A stretch of 64,000 bases of DNA from Clostridium yunnanense (GCF_016595795.1 NZ_JAENHN010000023.1:124001-188000), one strand, 5' to 3'. Counted from the first letter of the stretch, positions 33,210 through 43,011 are shown. Notes: generated by a model from the letters alone, not told the origin. Translations and numbers: made by a program.

Positions 33210-35075
33210 ATGGCACAGCAGATTCCTAGACAAGATATGAAGGCTCCATCTATTGGAGGGAGACCAGGTGGTGGAGGACCTAATAGATTTGCACCTACTG
33301 CAAAACCTAAAAATCCAAAAGGTACCTTAAGCCGTATAATAAAGATATATATGAGATGGGCTAAAACAATCCTTGTTGCTATTATACTTACAGTTTTCTC
33401 GTCAGTAATTTCAGTAGCAATACCTTATTTTATAGGAAAGACCTTTAATACTTTTAAGATTTCAAATAGAACAGTTGATACGAAAATCCTGATGGGCTTA
33501 GTATGGATAATCATAGCCTTATATGTAGCTAATTGTGTAATAGCTTGGATTAATGGGGTTATAATGCTTAAGGTTTCCCAAAGGTTGGTGCTTGTATTAC
33601 GTACAGAATTCTTTGAGAAGATGCAAAAGCTTCCATTGAAATTTTATGATACTCGCTCCCATGGAGACACTATGAGTAGAATTACAAACGATGTAGATAA
33701 TATAAGTTCTACTATTGCTCAGACAACTACACAATTGGTATCAAGTGTTTTAACCTTGCTTGGCTCCTTTGTGGTTATGATTACTTTAAATGTACCTCTT
33801 ACCCTTGTTGTATTGTTATGTATTCCATTAGTAGTTCTTTTGACTCGTATGATAGCAACAAGAAGTCGTTCGTACTTTTTAGCTCAACAGAAAAGTTTAG
33901 GCTCACTTAATGGAGTTGTTGAGGAAAATATACTAGGATTAAAAATGGTTAAGGCTTTTGGCAAGCAGCAGGATGTATTAGAGAATTTTAAAGAAATAAA
34001 TGAGAGATTATTCGAAAGCAGTAGTAAAGCTCAAACTTGGGCTGGATATATGATGCCTCTTATGAATGTTATTAATAATTTTATCTTTGCAATAGTAGCA
34101 ATTGTGGGAGGAATATTATCTGTAGGATATGGGCTAGCTGTTGGAACAGTTGTAAGCTTTTTAAGTTATTCCAAGCAGTTTGCACAGCCTCTTAACTCTG
34201 TTGCAGGTATGTTTAATACTATTCAGTCAGCTCTTGCAGGTGCAGAGCGTGTATTTGAGATTTTAGATCATGAAGAAGAAACAGCAGATATAGAAAATGC
34301 CATTGATATCAAAAATCCAAGAGGAGATGTTGCTTTTGAGAATGTATATTTCTCCTACAACAAAACAACTCCTATTTTAAAGGGTATAAGCTTTAGCGTA
34401 AAAGCAGGAGAAACTGTAGCTTTAGTTGGAGAAACTGGAGCTGGTAAAACCACTATTGTTAATTTACTTACTCGTTTTTATGATGCTGATAGGGGAAGAA
34501 TTCTAATAGATGGAGAGCCAATTACAAATTTAAAGAGAGAAAGTCTTAGGAACTGTTTTTCAGTAGTGCTTCAAGATACTTGTCTATTTACTGGTACTAT
34601 TATGGATAACATAAGATATTCCCAAAAAGATGCAACAGATGAACAAGTTATAGAAGCAGCAAAAATATCTCGTGCTCACGATTTTATAGATAAGCTTCCC
34701 AAAGGTTATAAGACCATGGTATCAGGAGCTACAGATAATTTAAGCCAAGGACAACGTCAGCTTATCTCCATTGCTAGGGCGGTATTATGTGACAGTCCTA
34801 TTCTAATACTAGATGAGGCTACCAGCAGCGTTGATACAAAGACAGAAAAAGATATACAAAAGGCTTTAACAAGACTCATGAAAAACCGTACCAGTTTCCT
34901 AGTAGCACACCGACTATCTACCATTAGAGATGCAGACCATATAATGGTTATTGGGAGAGGAAACATATTAGAAAGTGGAGATCATAAGAGTTTAATGGAG
35001 AAAAGAGGACGTTATTATGATATGGTTATCAGTCAGATGGGAAAACTGCCAGAAGGACAGTCTTCTGTAGAGTAA
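33210..35075 (+). CDS. heterodimeric ABC exporter, catalytically competent subunit
   Basis: This 621-residue half-transporter has a Gly/Pro-rich N-terminal extension (about 1-35), six membrane helices and an ATPase. Walker A GETGAGKTT, Walker B LILDEATSSVD with the catalytic Glu, and the VAHRLSTIRDAD switch loop are intact. Its own signature is altered to NLSQGQRQL. Since each ATP site pairs one subunit's Walker motifs with the other's signature, this altered signature joins the degenerate Walker B of the upstream partner, leaving one active and one inactive site. GGAGG at the end of the previous gene drives translation. Confidence 0.92.
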   Translation: MAQQIPRQDMKAPSIGGRPGGGGPNRFAPTAKPKNPKGTLSRIIKIYMRWAKTILVAIILTVFSSVISVAIPYFIGKTFNTFKISNRTVDTKILMGLVWIIIALYVANCVIAWINGVIMLKVSQRLVLVLRTEFFEKMQKLPLKFYDTRSHGDTMSRITNDVDNISSTIAQTTTQLVSSVLTLLGSFVVMITLNVPLTLVVLLCIPLVVLLTRMIATRSRSYFLAQQKSLGSLNGVVEENILGLKMVKAFGKQQDVLENFKEINERLFESSSKAQTWAGYMMPLMNVINNFIFAIVAIVGGILSVGYGLAVGTVVSFLSYSKQFAQPLNSVAGMFNTIQSALAGAERVFEILDHEEETADIENAIDIKNPRGDVAFENVYFSYNKTTPILKGISFSVKAGETVALVGETGAGKTTIVNLLTRFYDADRGRILIDGEPITNLKRESLRNCFSVVLQDTCLFTGTIMDNIRYSQKDATDEQVIEAAKISRAHDFIDKLPKGYKTMVSGATDNLSQGQRQLISIARAVLCDSPILILDEATSSVDTKTEKDIQKALTRLMKNRTSFLVAHRLSTIRDADHIMVIGRGNILESGDHKSLMEKRGRYYDMVISQMGKLPEGQSSVE

Positions 35076-35161
35076 AATCCTTCTTATATTTAAGTTGATA
35101 ATTTCTTGTTAAGCTTAAAAAATCATCATAATAAAGTTATATAGAAGAAGTTTGTAAAATT

Positions 35162-35192
35162 AAGTGGTTGTACAAAAAATGCAACCACTTTT
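35162..35192 (+). terminator. terminator after the ABC exporter operon
   Basis: AAGTGGTTG (35162-35170) pairs with CAACCACTT (35182-35190), followed by TT and AT-rich DNA. Confidence 0.75.
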
Positions 35193-35262
35193 ACTATTTA
35201 TGATAAAATTGTAATATAAATTTCGCAATTAAGTTTAAAATAGTATGAAGGAGAAGTAAGCT

Positions 35263-36243
35263 TTGAGGGGGATAATAGCAAAGATAGCAGATAGCTATGG
35301 ACTAATGGGTCTGCATAAAGAATACAGTAAGACAGATCAATTTTATTTTGATGAAGAAGAGTTTTCCTTAATTGATGGCGACCATGAGACGTTTTATATT
35401 AAGCCAGCTTTACCAAAGATTAAATTAGAAGAAGATAGACTTGAAGATGGATATTCCAAGGGGAAATTAAAGTTTTTAAGTGAAATAGATAATGGAGAGA
35501 GTAATGCTGAATCTATTTTTTATTATAGCTTATGTAAAGAAGAGCCTAAAAACACAAGTGTTATATTGATACATGGTTGGAGATCTGAAGAGCTTAACAG
35601 GTTGGAAAATGTGTTTTTAAACAGCTTTATTGAGGAAAGATATGATGTTTATAGTTACATATTACCTTTCCATATGGAAAGATGTCCAAATGAATCTCTA
35701 TATAGTGGAGAGTACTTTTTCAGTTCTAATGTAAATAGAACTATTAAATCAGTACAGCAGTCAATTAGTGATATTAGAGCGTTAATAAGATACATAAAGG
35801 AAGAAAGAGGCGACAAGGTAATTGTAATTGGTCTAAGCTTGGGCGGGATGATATCTAATCTACTATGCGAAGTTCAGGAAAATATTGATATATTAATTTC
35901 ATTATTTTACGCCAACGACTTACATTATACTGCATATGAAACTATAGTAGGTAAATTTGTAAAAGAAGATTTTTTAAGGAATGGTTTCGATAGAGAGAGT
36001 TTAAAAAGAAGCTGGAGTATTATAAATCCAAGCTTGAAGAAACCTTTGATTGATAAAGAAAAAATACTTCTTGTATCAGGCTATTATGATAAATACATAA
36101 TGAATAAAGATAGTGATGTATTATGGACTAGTTGGGATAAACCAAAGAGGTATGTATACAAGTGTGGTCATTCTGGTATTGTACTAAATAAAAGTAAAAT
36201 CAGAAATGATGTATTAAACTTTATTCACGAAAGAGAGTTGTAA
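35263..36243 (+). CDS. alpha/beta hydrolase
   Basis: This 326-residue cytosolic protein starts at a TTG 8-9 bases after AAGGAGAAG. The fold is shown by LIHGWRS (oxyanion loop), the nucleophile elbow GLSLGG with Ser at about residue 192, an Asp in VSGYYDKYI and a His in KCGHSGIV near the C terminus, so the catalytic triad appears complete. The first 95 residues are a distinct N-terminal part. Relatives are annotated as esterases or prolyl-oligopeptidase-like hydrolases; the substrate is unknown. It is monocistronic between terminators. Confidence 0.8.
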   Translation: MRGIIAKIADSYGLMGLHKEYSKTDQFYFDEEEFSLIDGDHETFYIKPALPKIKLEEDRLEDGYSKGKLKFLSEIDNGESNAESIFYYSLCKEEPKNTSVILIHGWRSEELNRLENVFLNSFIEERYDVYSYILPFHMERCPNESLYSGEYFFSSNVNRTIKSVQQSISDIRALIRYIKEERGDKVIVIGLSLGGMISNLLCEVQENIDILISLFYANDLHYTAYETIVGKFVKEDFLRNGFDRESLKRSWSIINPSLKKPLIDKEKILLVSGYYDKYIMNKDSDVLWTSWDKPKRYVYKCGHSGIVLNKSKIRNDVLNFIHEREL

Positions 36244-36313
36244 TATGGTATTAGTTTGGAACTTTAAATTTTATCAACTTTAAAATTTAATCAATCTATT
36301 AGATAGAAAAAAT

Positions 36314-36357
36314 AAGTGACTAGGAAGATATATTTTATAGTATCTTCCTAGTCACTT
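36314..36357 (-). terminator. terminator downstream of the Nramp transporter gene
   Basis: A perfect 17-bp stem (36314-36330 with 36341-36357) starts AAGTGACTAGGAAGATA. The minus strand continues into ATTTTTT, so it mainly serves the minus-strand gene. Confidence 0.85.
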
Positions 36358-36406
36358 AACTTAATTGAAGATAATTAAGCTTAGAAGCCTTATCTATGAG
36401 TAAATT

Positions 36407-37702
36407 CTACGCCTGTCCAGTTAAAGCAAAATATATCAATAAAGCATTCAAGCTTATAATAATTATGGCAATGATCCATCCCAAGTACTTGACTATAGGT
36501 TTATTTACAAAGGTACCCATTAAATCTTTTCTACTAGTGATTATCAGCATACATATAATTGTAACTGGTAGAACAAAACTTAAGCATACCTGACTCATTA
36601 CTAGCGCCTTCATAGGATTTATTCCAATTAAGATAACCACTATTCCCGGAAGCATTATTATTACTCTTCTAACAATTGACGGAATTTTTAAATCTACAAA
36701 CCCATCCATAATTGTTTCACCAGCCATAGCTCCAACTGACGATGAGGAGAAGCCAGATGCTAATAAAGCTGCTCCGAAGGCTCCACTTGAAAGCGTACCT
36801 AAAAGTGGTTCTAAGGATCTATGAGCTTGTTCTATTGAATCAACAGCTATTCCTCTGCTATAAAATACTGAGGCAGAAACAATAACCATTGCTGCATTTA
36901 CTATAAATGCAATATTCATTGCCACCAAAACATCGATTTTCTCCATTTTTAAATGGTTCTTTTTTTCTTCTAAGGTCATGTTGTCATTACGATTTTGAAC
37001 TAACTGTGAGTGAAGATATATAACATGAGGCATAACAGTAGCGCCGAGCATTCCAACAGCAATTAAAAGTGCTTGACTGTTTGGAAGAGATGGAAGTAAT
37101 GTGTGTAGTGCCACTTGAGGCCATTCAGGTTTTGCAAGGAATAACTCAATTGTATAAGATACACAAATAACAGCTATAAGTATAGTTATGACTATCTCAA
37201 CAACTCTTTGGCCATATTTTTGTAGATAAACAATCATTAGAGTTATTATGGCAGTTAAGGCTACCGAATAGTTAATTGGTATACCAAACAACAAATATAG
37301 CCCTAGTGCCCCTCCAATAAATTCAGCCATAGTTGTAGCTATTGCAGCAAGGGTTGATACTATATAAAAGAACCAATTCATTTTTTTAGAGAACACGTCT
37401 CTACACATTTCTGTTAGGTTTTTACCAGTGGCAATACCAAGCTTTGCAGACATTATTTGAAGAAATATTGCCATTAAGTTACTCCATAGAATGACCCATA
37501 AAAGACTATAATTAAATATTGACCCTCCACTAATATTTGTGGCAAAGTTACCTGGATCAATATATGCAACACTTACAATAAAAGCAGGACCGAAAAACTT
37601 TAATGCTCCTCTAAATTTGCTTAATAAGCTTAGAGGATTATTTATTGTATGCTTTGTAGTTTCTATGCTACTAGGCTTTTTAACTGAATGTTTTTTGCTC
37701 AT
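36407..37702 (-). CDS. mntH: Nramp family divalent metal transporter (MntH-like)
   Basis: This 431-residue membrane protein has about eleven helices and carries the Nramp signatures: YIDPGNFATN in helix 1 (Asp and Asn bind metal) and MPHVIYLHSQ in helix 6, with the metal-binding Met replaced by the local ATVMPHV motif. It imports Mn2+ or Fe2+ with protons. AAGGTGA precedes the ATG. It is divergent from a DtxR/MntR-type regulator at 37905, and a palindrome between them is the probable operator, so import should be shut off when metal is sufficient. Confidence 0.92.
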   Translation of the reverse strand: MSKKHSVKKPSSIETTKHTINNPLSLLSKFRGALKFFGPAFIVSVAYIDPGNFATNISGGSIFNYSLLWVILWSNLMAIFLQIMSAKLGIATGKNLTEMCRDVFSKKMNWFFYIVSTLAAIATTMAEFIGGALGLYLLFGIPINYSVALTAIITLMIVYLQKYGQRVVEIVITILIAVICVSYTIELFLAKPEWPQVALHTLLPSLPNSQALLIAVGMLGATVMPHVIYLHSQLVQNRNDNMTLEEKKNHLKMEKIDVLVAMNIAFIVNAAMVIVSASVFYSRGIAVDSIEQAHRSLEPLLGTLSSGAFGAALLASGFSSSSVGAMAGETIMDGFVDLKIPSIVRRVIIMLPGIVVILIGINPMKALVMSQVCLSFVLPVTIICMLIITSRKDLMGTFVNKPIVKYLGWIIAIIIISLNALLIYFALTGQA

Positions 37703-37762
37703 ATTTAATTCACCTTCTGTATGAAATATGATAAATAAGGATTTGAAAAATGTACTGGTTAT

Positions 37763-37788
37763 AAAAGTTAGCCTATGCTAAAACTTTT
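37763..37788. promoter_or_regulatory. predicted MntR/DtxR-type operator
   Basis: TTAGCCTATGCTAA (37768-37781) is an imperfect palindrome flanked by AAAAG and CTTTT, lying between the divergent transporter and regulator genes. Its TTAGC half-sites resemble DtxR-family boxes. Confidence 0.5.
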
Positions 37789-37904
37789 ACCCTAATTTAA
37801 TTTATGAAGGAATATATAAAAATGTTACTCGAGGGTAATTTTTTTACACTCCTGTGCATATAATTTACTAAGGCTTTATAAACCTTAAAAGTAGGTGAGA
37901 AATT

Positions 37905-38375
37905 TTGGACAATAAAGCTTTTCATACCTTTAGTGAATATATGAAAAATGAAGAGAATTTGCTTACAGCATCTATGGAAGATTACTTAGAGATGATATAT
38001 AGATTATCCATAGATAAGGGCTTTACTAGAATAAACGAATTATCTGAAGCTCTCAATGTACATCCACCTTCTGCTACTAGAATGGTACAAAGGTTAGGTG
38101 AATTAAATCTCTTATTATATGAAAAGTATGGAGTCATAATATTAAAAGATGAAGGGAAGAAATTAGGAGAGTTTTTGCTAAAAAGACACAAAACTATAGA
38201 AGCTTTTCTGAGATTACTTGGCATAACTGAAGAGAAGATATTAAAAGAAACAGAAAAGGTTGAACATACATTAAGTGATGAAACCACAAGATGTTTTGAA
38301 AAATACATTTGTTTTATAAAAGATAATCCAGATGTGATTAGCAGATTTGATGATTACAAAAAGTCAAAGTCATAG
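37905..38375 (+). CDS. MntR/DtxR family metal-dependent repressor
   Basis: This 156-residue regulator starts at a TTG after AGGTGAG. The N-terminal winged helix (about 20-85) begins TASMEDYLEMIYRL, a strong MntR signature, and recognition helix residues lie in NVHPPSATRMVQRL. The dimerisation/metal domain (about 85-156) has GEFLLKRHKTIEAFLRLLG and EVEH-type ligands (KVEHTLSD). It lacks an SH3-like third domain, as in manganese sensors. Opposite the Nramp gene, it most likely represses it when Mn2+ (or Fe2+) is bound. Confidence 0.88.
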   Translation: MDNKAFHTFSEYMKNEENLLTASMEDYLEMIYRLSIDKGFTRINELSEALNVHPPSATRMVQRLGELNLLLYEKYGVIILKDEGKKLGEFLLKRHKTIEAFLRLLGITEEKILKETEKVEHTLSDETTRCFEKYICFIKDNPDVISRFDDYKKSKS

Positions 38376-38398
38376 ATATGAGGTTATAATGAGCCTAA

Positions 38399-38450
38399 AA
38401 AAAGATACTTAATAAGTTAAGATATATCCTAGCTTATTAAGTATCTTTTT
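38399..38450. terminator. bidirectional terminator between mntR-like and HAD genes
   Basis: An 18-bp stem, AAAAAGATACTTAATAAG (38399-38416) with its exact complement (38433-38450), has A and T runs on both sides and separates convergent genes. Confidence 0.88.
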
Positions 38451-38459
38451 AGTATATAT

Positions 38460-39065
38460 TTATAGATAAATATTGTATGTTTTTAAATGCTCTTTTAAGC
38501 TAGTAGGATCTTTAAGTAATATCGTATTGATACCTAGCTTTCTAGCACCTTCAACATTTTCCTCTACATCATCTATAAAAATCGATTCTTCAGGGATAAG
38601 GTCATATTTTTCTACTAATCTTCTATAGATAGCTTCCTCAGGTTTTATAAGTTTTTCTTTATAAGATACAATGCCACCATCAAAGAGTTTAAAGAAATCA
38701 TATTTTTCAATTATATGTTCAAAGGCAAGTAAGTGGAAGTTTGATAAAAAGTAAACCTTGTAATCTGAAGCCTTTAGTAGCTTTAATACTTCAACTGATG
38801 GCTCAATAGCGGTAAGAAGGTCATACCAATTTTCGAAGGAAAGCTTTATTAAATCTCCGTTATTTATGCTTCTGGTTATGATAGCATTTTTTGCATCTTC
38901 TTCTGTTATGGTACCTCTATCAAGCATTATCCATTCTTCACTTTGAAATAATTCTTTGTGTACTTCTAAAACTTTTTCAGGCTGCTTAATTTTTGAGCTT
39001 AGGTACTCAATAGGGTTAAAACTCAGTAATACATTTCCTATATCAAATATAATATTTTTATACAT
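38460..39065 (-). CDS. HAD superfamily hydrolase
   Basis: This 201-residue phosphatase-type protein shows the four HAD motifs in order. IIFDIGNVLL has Asp as nucleophile, although the usual second Asp is replaced by Asn as in DxGNVL members. VYFLSNF is motif II, KPEEAIY motif III and IFIDDVEENVEGA motif IV. A helical cap lies between motifs I and II, as in subclass I (epoxide hydrolase/haloacid dehalogenase-like). I choose the ATG at 39065 because AAGGTGG lies 8 bases upstream; the longer GTG start overlaps it. The substrate is unknown. Confidence 0.88.
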   Translation of the reverse strand: MYKNIIFDIGNVLLSFNPIEYLSSKIKQPEKVLEVHKELFQSEEWIMLDRGTITEEDAKNAIITRSINNGDLIKLSFENWYDLLTAIEPSVEVLKLLKASDYKVYFLSNFHLLAFEHIIEKYDFFKLFDGGIVSYKEKLIKPEEAIYRRLVEKYDLIPEESIFIDDVEENVEGARKLGINTILLKDPTSLKEHLKTYNIYL

Positions 39066-39277
39066 TATTAATACCACCTTATGAATGTTATAGATTATAA
39101 TTAATTGAAGCTAGTTGTCTTTATGGAAATTAATAGATAATGACATAATTATATATTTTTAAAAGAGAAGTGTAAATAAAGATATTTTTACACTATGTAT
39201 TTTAATAATTAAAGTTAGTACCTAAAATTATGTTTATATTAAGATTACTGTGAATTAAATTACCGGGGGTAGAGGGA

Positions 39278-40450
39278 TTGGATGATAAAAATATAAGAAT
39301 ATTTTCTGTGGTAATGAATGTGATAAATCTACTAGTTGCTGTAGTTATCTTAAATAATAATACTATGGAAAATCGAACAATGTTATTGGTTGCTTTTATT
39401 GTATTGATAGCGCTATATTTTATTAACAACAAAAAAATTAATAAAAATCTGCCTAAACAAGGAAATGTACTTGGTGTCATGAATACTTTAATTATTCTAT
39501 TTATAGTATTTTTAGATACTACAGGAGCTTCAATCGTATTGTTATTAGTTAATGTTGGTACCGCTATTATTAATAATTCCACTAAGGTTGCACTAGGTTT
39601 TGCTTTAACTAATTACGTAGTATATATGCTGGTGGTGTTCTTTAAACATGAAGTGCTAAATCTGTACAATGTATCTATAATTACTATAAACTTTACGTTT
39701 GCATGTGTTTTAACAATAGCAGTTAAGTATGAATTAAATGAAAAGACAAAGGCTCAATTAATATCTAAAGAATTAGAAGAAAGAACTGATGAATTAGAGA
39801 GGGCATATGAGAAGCTTCAAGAGTTATATGAAGATAAAGAAGAAATAATAGTACTTAAAGAAAGAAATAGGATAGCTGGAGAGATTCATGATACAGTAGG
39901 ACATATTTTAACTACTGTCACTATACAACTAGAAGCTAGTAAAAGATTAATAAAAAAAGATCCAGACTTAGCCTTAGAAAAATTAAACTCTGCTCAACAG
40001 CAGGTTAAGACAGGCCTTAGTGATATTCGTAAATCAGTAAGAGCCTTGAAGGATGGAGAACATTTATTAGATTTTGTAGATATATTAAGGACTTTTGTAG
40101 AAGAAGTTAAGAAAAACAATGATTTGGATATAGAATATGATTTAGCAGCTATACCTAAACTTGATGGGAAAATAGAAAATATAATTTACAGAGCTCTTCA
40201 AGAAGGCATAACTAATGGAATTAGGCATGGAAAAAGCAAACGGTTTAAGGTTAATTTAAAATGTGAAAATAATACAATAAAATTTATCTTACAAGATGAG
40301 GGACAAGGATTTGACAAATTTAAACCAGGCTTTGGTATAAATAATATGAGGTCGAAGGTAGAGGATGTAGGTGGAATATTTAATATTGAATCTAAAATAA
40401 ATACTGGAGTTACTATAAAAATCGAAATACCTATGGTGGAGGAAAATTAA
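39278..40450 (+). CDS. NarL-type sensor histidine kinase
   Basis: This 390-residue kinase starts at TTG after a GGGGTAGAGGG stretch. The first 165 residues hold about six hydrophobic helices with little outside loop, then a coiled coil (about 170-200). The HisKA_3 phosphorylation motif GEIHDTVGHILTTV puts the phospho-His near residue 204. The ATPase domain has YRALQEGITNGIRHG (N box), DEGQGFD and GFGINNMRSKVEDVGG. The last base of the stop is the first base of the next gene, its response regulator. The CPBP protease gene downstream suggests cell-envelope or bacteriocin-like stress sensing, like LiaS/DesK relatives. Confidence 0.92.
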   Translation: MDDKNIRIFSVVMNVINLLVAVVILNNNTMENRTMLLVAFIVLIALYFINNKKINKNLPKQGNVLGVMNTLIILFIVFLDTTGASIVLLLVNVGTAIINNSTKVALGFALTNYVVYMLVVFFKHEVLNLYNVSIITINFTFACVLTIAVKYELNEKTKAQLISKELEERTDELERAYEKLQELYEDKEEIIVLKERNRIAGEIHDTVGHILTTVTIQLEASKRLIKKDPDLALEKLNSAQQQVKTGLSDIRKSVRALKDGEHLLDFVDILRTFVEEVKKNNDLDIEYDLAAIPKLDGKIENIIYRALQEGITNGIRHGKSKRFKVNLKCENNTIKFILQDEGQGFDKFKPGFGINNMRSKVEDVGGIFNIESKINTGVTIKIEIPMVEEN

Positions 40451-41094
40451 TGCTGAGAATTCTAATTGTAGATGATCAAACTTTAATGAGAGATGGCTTA
40501 AAGACAATTTTAGATCTAGAAGATGACTTAGAGGTAATTGGTACTGCAAGTAATGGCAAAGAAGCCTATGAGCTAGTGGAAAAGCTAAAACCTGACGTTA
40601 TATTAATGGATATAAGGATGCCTATACTTAATGGAGTAGAAGCAACAAAAATAATTAAAGCTGAATTTAAGGATGTTGCAATAATAATGCTTACAACCTT
40701 TGATACAGATGATTTGATAATTGAAGCTCTAGAGTGCGGAGCTGATGGGTATTTACTAAAAGATATTGATGCAGACAGATTGATTCAATCAATAAAAGAG
40801 GCAGCTAATGGAGATATGCTATTACCTGCTAAAGTAGCTGCAAAACTAGTCAATAGAGTTTTAAAGACAAAGAGTGAAAGTGATGAAAATGCGGTGGATT
40901 TTGATGCATTTAAAATAACAGAAAGAGAAAAAGAAATTTGCATGCTGCTTTGTGAAGGATATTCAAACAAGCAGATATGTGACAAGCTTTTTTTAACCTT
41001 AGGGACAGTAAAGAATTATATTACTAATATATATAGCAAATTAGGGGTTACCAATCGTACAGCGGCGATTTTATTCTTGAAGAAAATTATATGA
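40450..41094 (+). CDS. NarL/LuxR family response regulator
   Basis: This 214-residue protein has a receiver domain (1-120) with acidic pocket DD at 8-9, phospho-acceptor Asp54 in VILMDIRMP and Lys in LLKDI. The C-terminal LuxR-type helix-turn-helix (about 150-210) includes ITEREKEICMLLCEGYSNKQI and LFLTLGTVKNYITNIYSKL. It overlaps the kinase stop by one base, so the pair is co-expressed. It may control the CPBP protease gene that follows after 85 bases. Confidence 0.94.
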   Translation: MLRILIVDDQTLMRDGLKTILDLEDDLEVIGTASNGKEAYELVEKLKPDVILMDIRMPILNGVEATKIIKAEFKDVAIIMLTTFDTDDLIIEALECGADGYLLKDIDADRLIQSIKEAANGDMLLPAKVAAKLVNRVLKTKSESDENAVDFDAFKITEREKEICMLLCEGYSNKQICDKLFLTLGTVKNYITNIYSKLGVTNRTAAILFLKKII

Positions 41095-41179
41095 CCATAA
41101 ATATGACCTTAGTGAATATTCATATTACCTTCTCTTAGTATATTATTAAAACATAGAAAAGAGTAAGGGAGATATGGTC

Positions 41180-42097
41180 ATGAAAATAAAGGATAACAAC
41201 GTTAAGAATCCAATAAAATTAGCAATTTCAGTTGTAGTTGGTTCATTTATAGGAGTATATGCTTGGATGATATTGCTTCACATAGGTGTTGAGGTATATG
41301 AAAGCAAGCTTCTTGGAAGTAGAGAGTTGGGTAAGGCAGCTAGTGAGAATTTATTCAATAACAGTACTGCATTAGCAATTATATCCTATGTAATCATGGA
41401 AATAATTATTGTTTTGATTGCTATTTTCATGGTCAAAAGATTTAATAAACAGAAATTTAATTTAGAGCACATAGGGATGAAGTTTAGTAACAATAGTATT
41501 AGAAATATCCTGATTGGTTTTGCAATAGTTTCAATTATGTACATTTTACTTTATTCATCAGTGAATTTGTTAGGAATTGTACAGTTTAAAGGCTACGGAT
41601 TCAGTGATCAATCACCTCTATATATGATTGGAACAGTTGTACTAGTGCTAATCACCACAGCTTTCCCTGGATTTTGTGAAGAGATAGTGTTTAGAGGTGT
41701 TATACAAAATTATTTAATGAGAAAATACAGTACTCCAGTAGCTATTATAGTAAGTTCATTATGTTTTTCTATATTACATGTTGGAAGGTATAGTGATTTA
41801 ATGTCATTATTGACTATAGTTATAATAGGTATTACTTTAGGATATATATTTGTAAAAACTAAATCTTTATATCTTTCTATAGGAATACATTTTGCATGGG
41901 ATTTCTTTGGATCAGTAATTGGTATAGGCAAGTCTATGTTTAATACAGATTTATTGATGAATTTTGAAAACCTTAAAAATGGAGACTTTATTGCAAACCT
42001 AATGACTATAGTTTTATTCATAGGATTACTTATTGCAATTAAATTTATATATAAGAAGTTTGATTCTAATAGTATGTTAGAAAGCAATAGAATATGA
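41180..42097 (+). CDS. CPBP family intramembrane metalloprotease
   Basis: This 305-residue membrane protein has about eight helices. The conserved CPBP motifs appear in order: EEIVFRGVIQ (Glu-Glu and Arg, near residue 167), SILHVGRY with the first His, and HFAWDFFG with the second His. Such Abi/CPBP proteins are membrane proteases related to Rce1; in Firmicutes many act in bacteriocin immunity or signal-protein cleavage. I choose the ATG at 41180 because AAGGGAGA is 7 bases upstream and would be too near the ATG at 41174. It follows the two-component genes, a likely regulatory link. Confidence 0.88.
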   Translation: MKIKDNNVKNPIKLAISVVVGSFIGVYAWMILLHIGVEVYESKLLGSRELGKAASENLFNNSTALAIISYVIMEIIIVLIAIFMVKRFNKQKFNLEHIGMKFSNNSIRNILIGFAIVSIMYILLYSSVNLLGIVQFKGYGFSDQSPLYMIGTVVLVLITTAFPGFCEEIVFRGVIQNYLMRKYSTPVAIIVSSLCFSILHVGRYSDLMSLLTIVIIGITLGYIFVKTKSLYLSIGIHFAWDFFGSVIGIGKSMFNTDLLMNFENLKNGDFIANLMTIVLFIGLLIAIKFIYKKFDSNSMLESNRI

Positions 42098-42116
42098 TAC
42101 GCATTAATTACACTTT

Positions 42117-42152
42117 AGAGAATGATTATTTTAAATAATCATTCTCTTTTTT
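42117..42152. terminator. terminator between CPBP and the convergent unknown gene
   Basis: AGAGAATGATTATTT (42117-42131) pairs with AAATAATCATTCTCT (42133-42147), then TTTTT; A-rich on the other side, so it may act both ways. Confidence 0.85.
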
Positions 42153-42158
42153 ATAAAA

Positions 42159-42578
42159 TTATTTCTGCTTATATGCGCCAAATCCAGTGATGATTAATTT
42201 ATTCCAACCAGTTACTTCATCTTCAATCCAACTGAACTCAATATTAAGTTCCTTAAGCCATGCATTAAGTCCATTACTTTTCTTGCTTACGTTTGGAGAT
42301 TGTCTTCCGAACTTTTCTTTAATTAATTCAAGTAATTGAGATTGTTCCTCTTGAGCTAATTCCTTACCTAACATTTCTTTGATGATTTCACGGCATTCTG
42401 AATAGGATAGATGATCTTCAGAATATATCTCGTTAGCTAATAATTGTCTCTTGTTATTTAAACTAGCAATTACTTCATTTATTTCATCTCTATTGGATAG
42501 ATACTTTTTAGCTACATTTATAGATACAATATCATTGTCGATTCTAATTATTGATTTTTCTAGTTTTTCATTTCTCAT
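42159..42578 (-). CDS. hypothetical protein, helical
   Basis: I do not recognise this 139-residue product. It is charged and mostly helical: an N-terminal coiled coil (KLEKSIIRIDNDIVS to about residue 55), a middle part with YSECREIIKEMLGKELAQEE and a C-terminal section WLKELNIEFSWIEDEVTGWNKLIITGFG. The ending resembles a compact folded domain. It has no signal peptide or membrane helix. The ribosome binding site is weak (GTGAG). It is monocistronic. Confidence 0.6.
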   Translation of the reverse strand: MRNEKLEKSIIRIDNDIVSINVAKKYLSNRDEINEVIASLNNKRQLLANEIYSEDHLSYSECREIIKEMLGKELAQEEQSQLLELIKEKFGRQSPNVSKKSNGLNAWLKELNIEFSWIEDEVTGWNKLIITGFGAYKQK

Positions 42579-42942
42579 CTTAGTATTCTCACTTTACTTT
42601 TTTATTTGGTTGTTATTTTGATTTTTACATAAGTAAGTGTAAATCTAAAGCTAGAACTATTTCTAAAGCCCTAGTGATTTATTATCGAACTTATGTGTCT
42701 TTAATAACAATAAGCAATTATAGCACTAAATCAATAATCTTACAAAATAAACTACTCAGTATTTCTTATAACACGATATATATTTAAATGAAATTAACTA
42801 AGAAAAAACAGATAAAAGTATATTATGTTTTACATTCTATGGTTAAAGTCTAAAAAGCAGACACTTTTAATATTGTGTATGTTTTTTAGACAAACCTTAA
42901 AAATTGATTATTCAACATCTTTTTAATAAGCATTATATTAAA

Positions 42943-43011
42943 AATGTACCAATTAAATCTGTAGTATATTTTCAAAACTCTCACAGATTATTGCGAGAGA
43001 AGTGGTACATA
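42943..43011. repeat. dumbbell palindromic element C, internally deleted copy 2
   Basis: ATGTACCA (42944-42951) pairs with TGGTACAT (43003-43010), and the inner CTCTCAC/GCGAGAG hairpin with preceding TTTTCAAAA is kept. Compared with 29362-29458, about 25 bases after the inner hairpin are missing. It lies about 60 bases before the oleate hydratase gene. The rest of the 42579-43072 interval shows nothing I can name. Confidence 0.55.
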
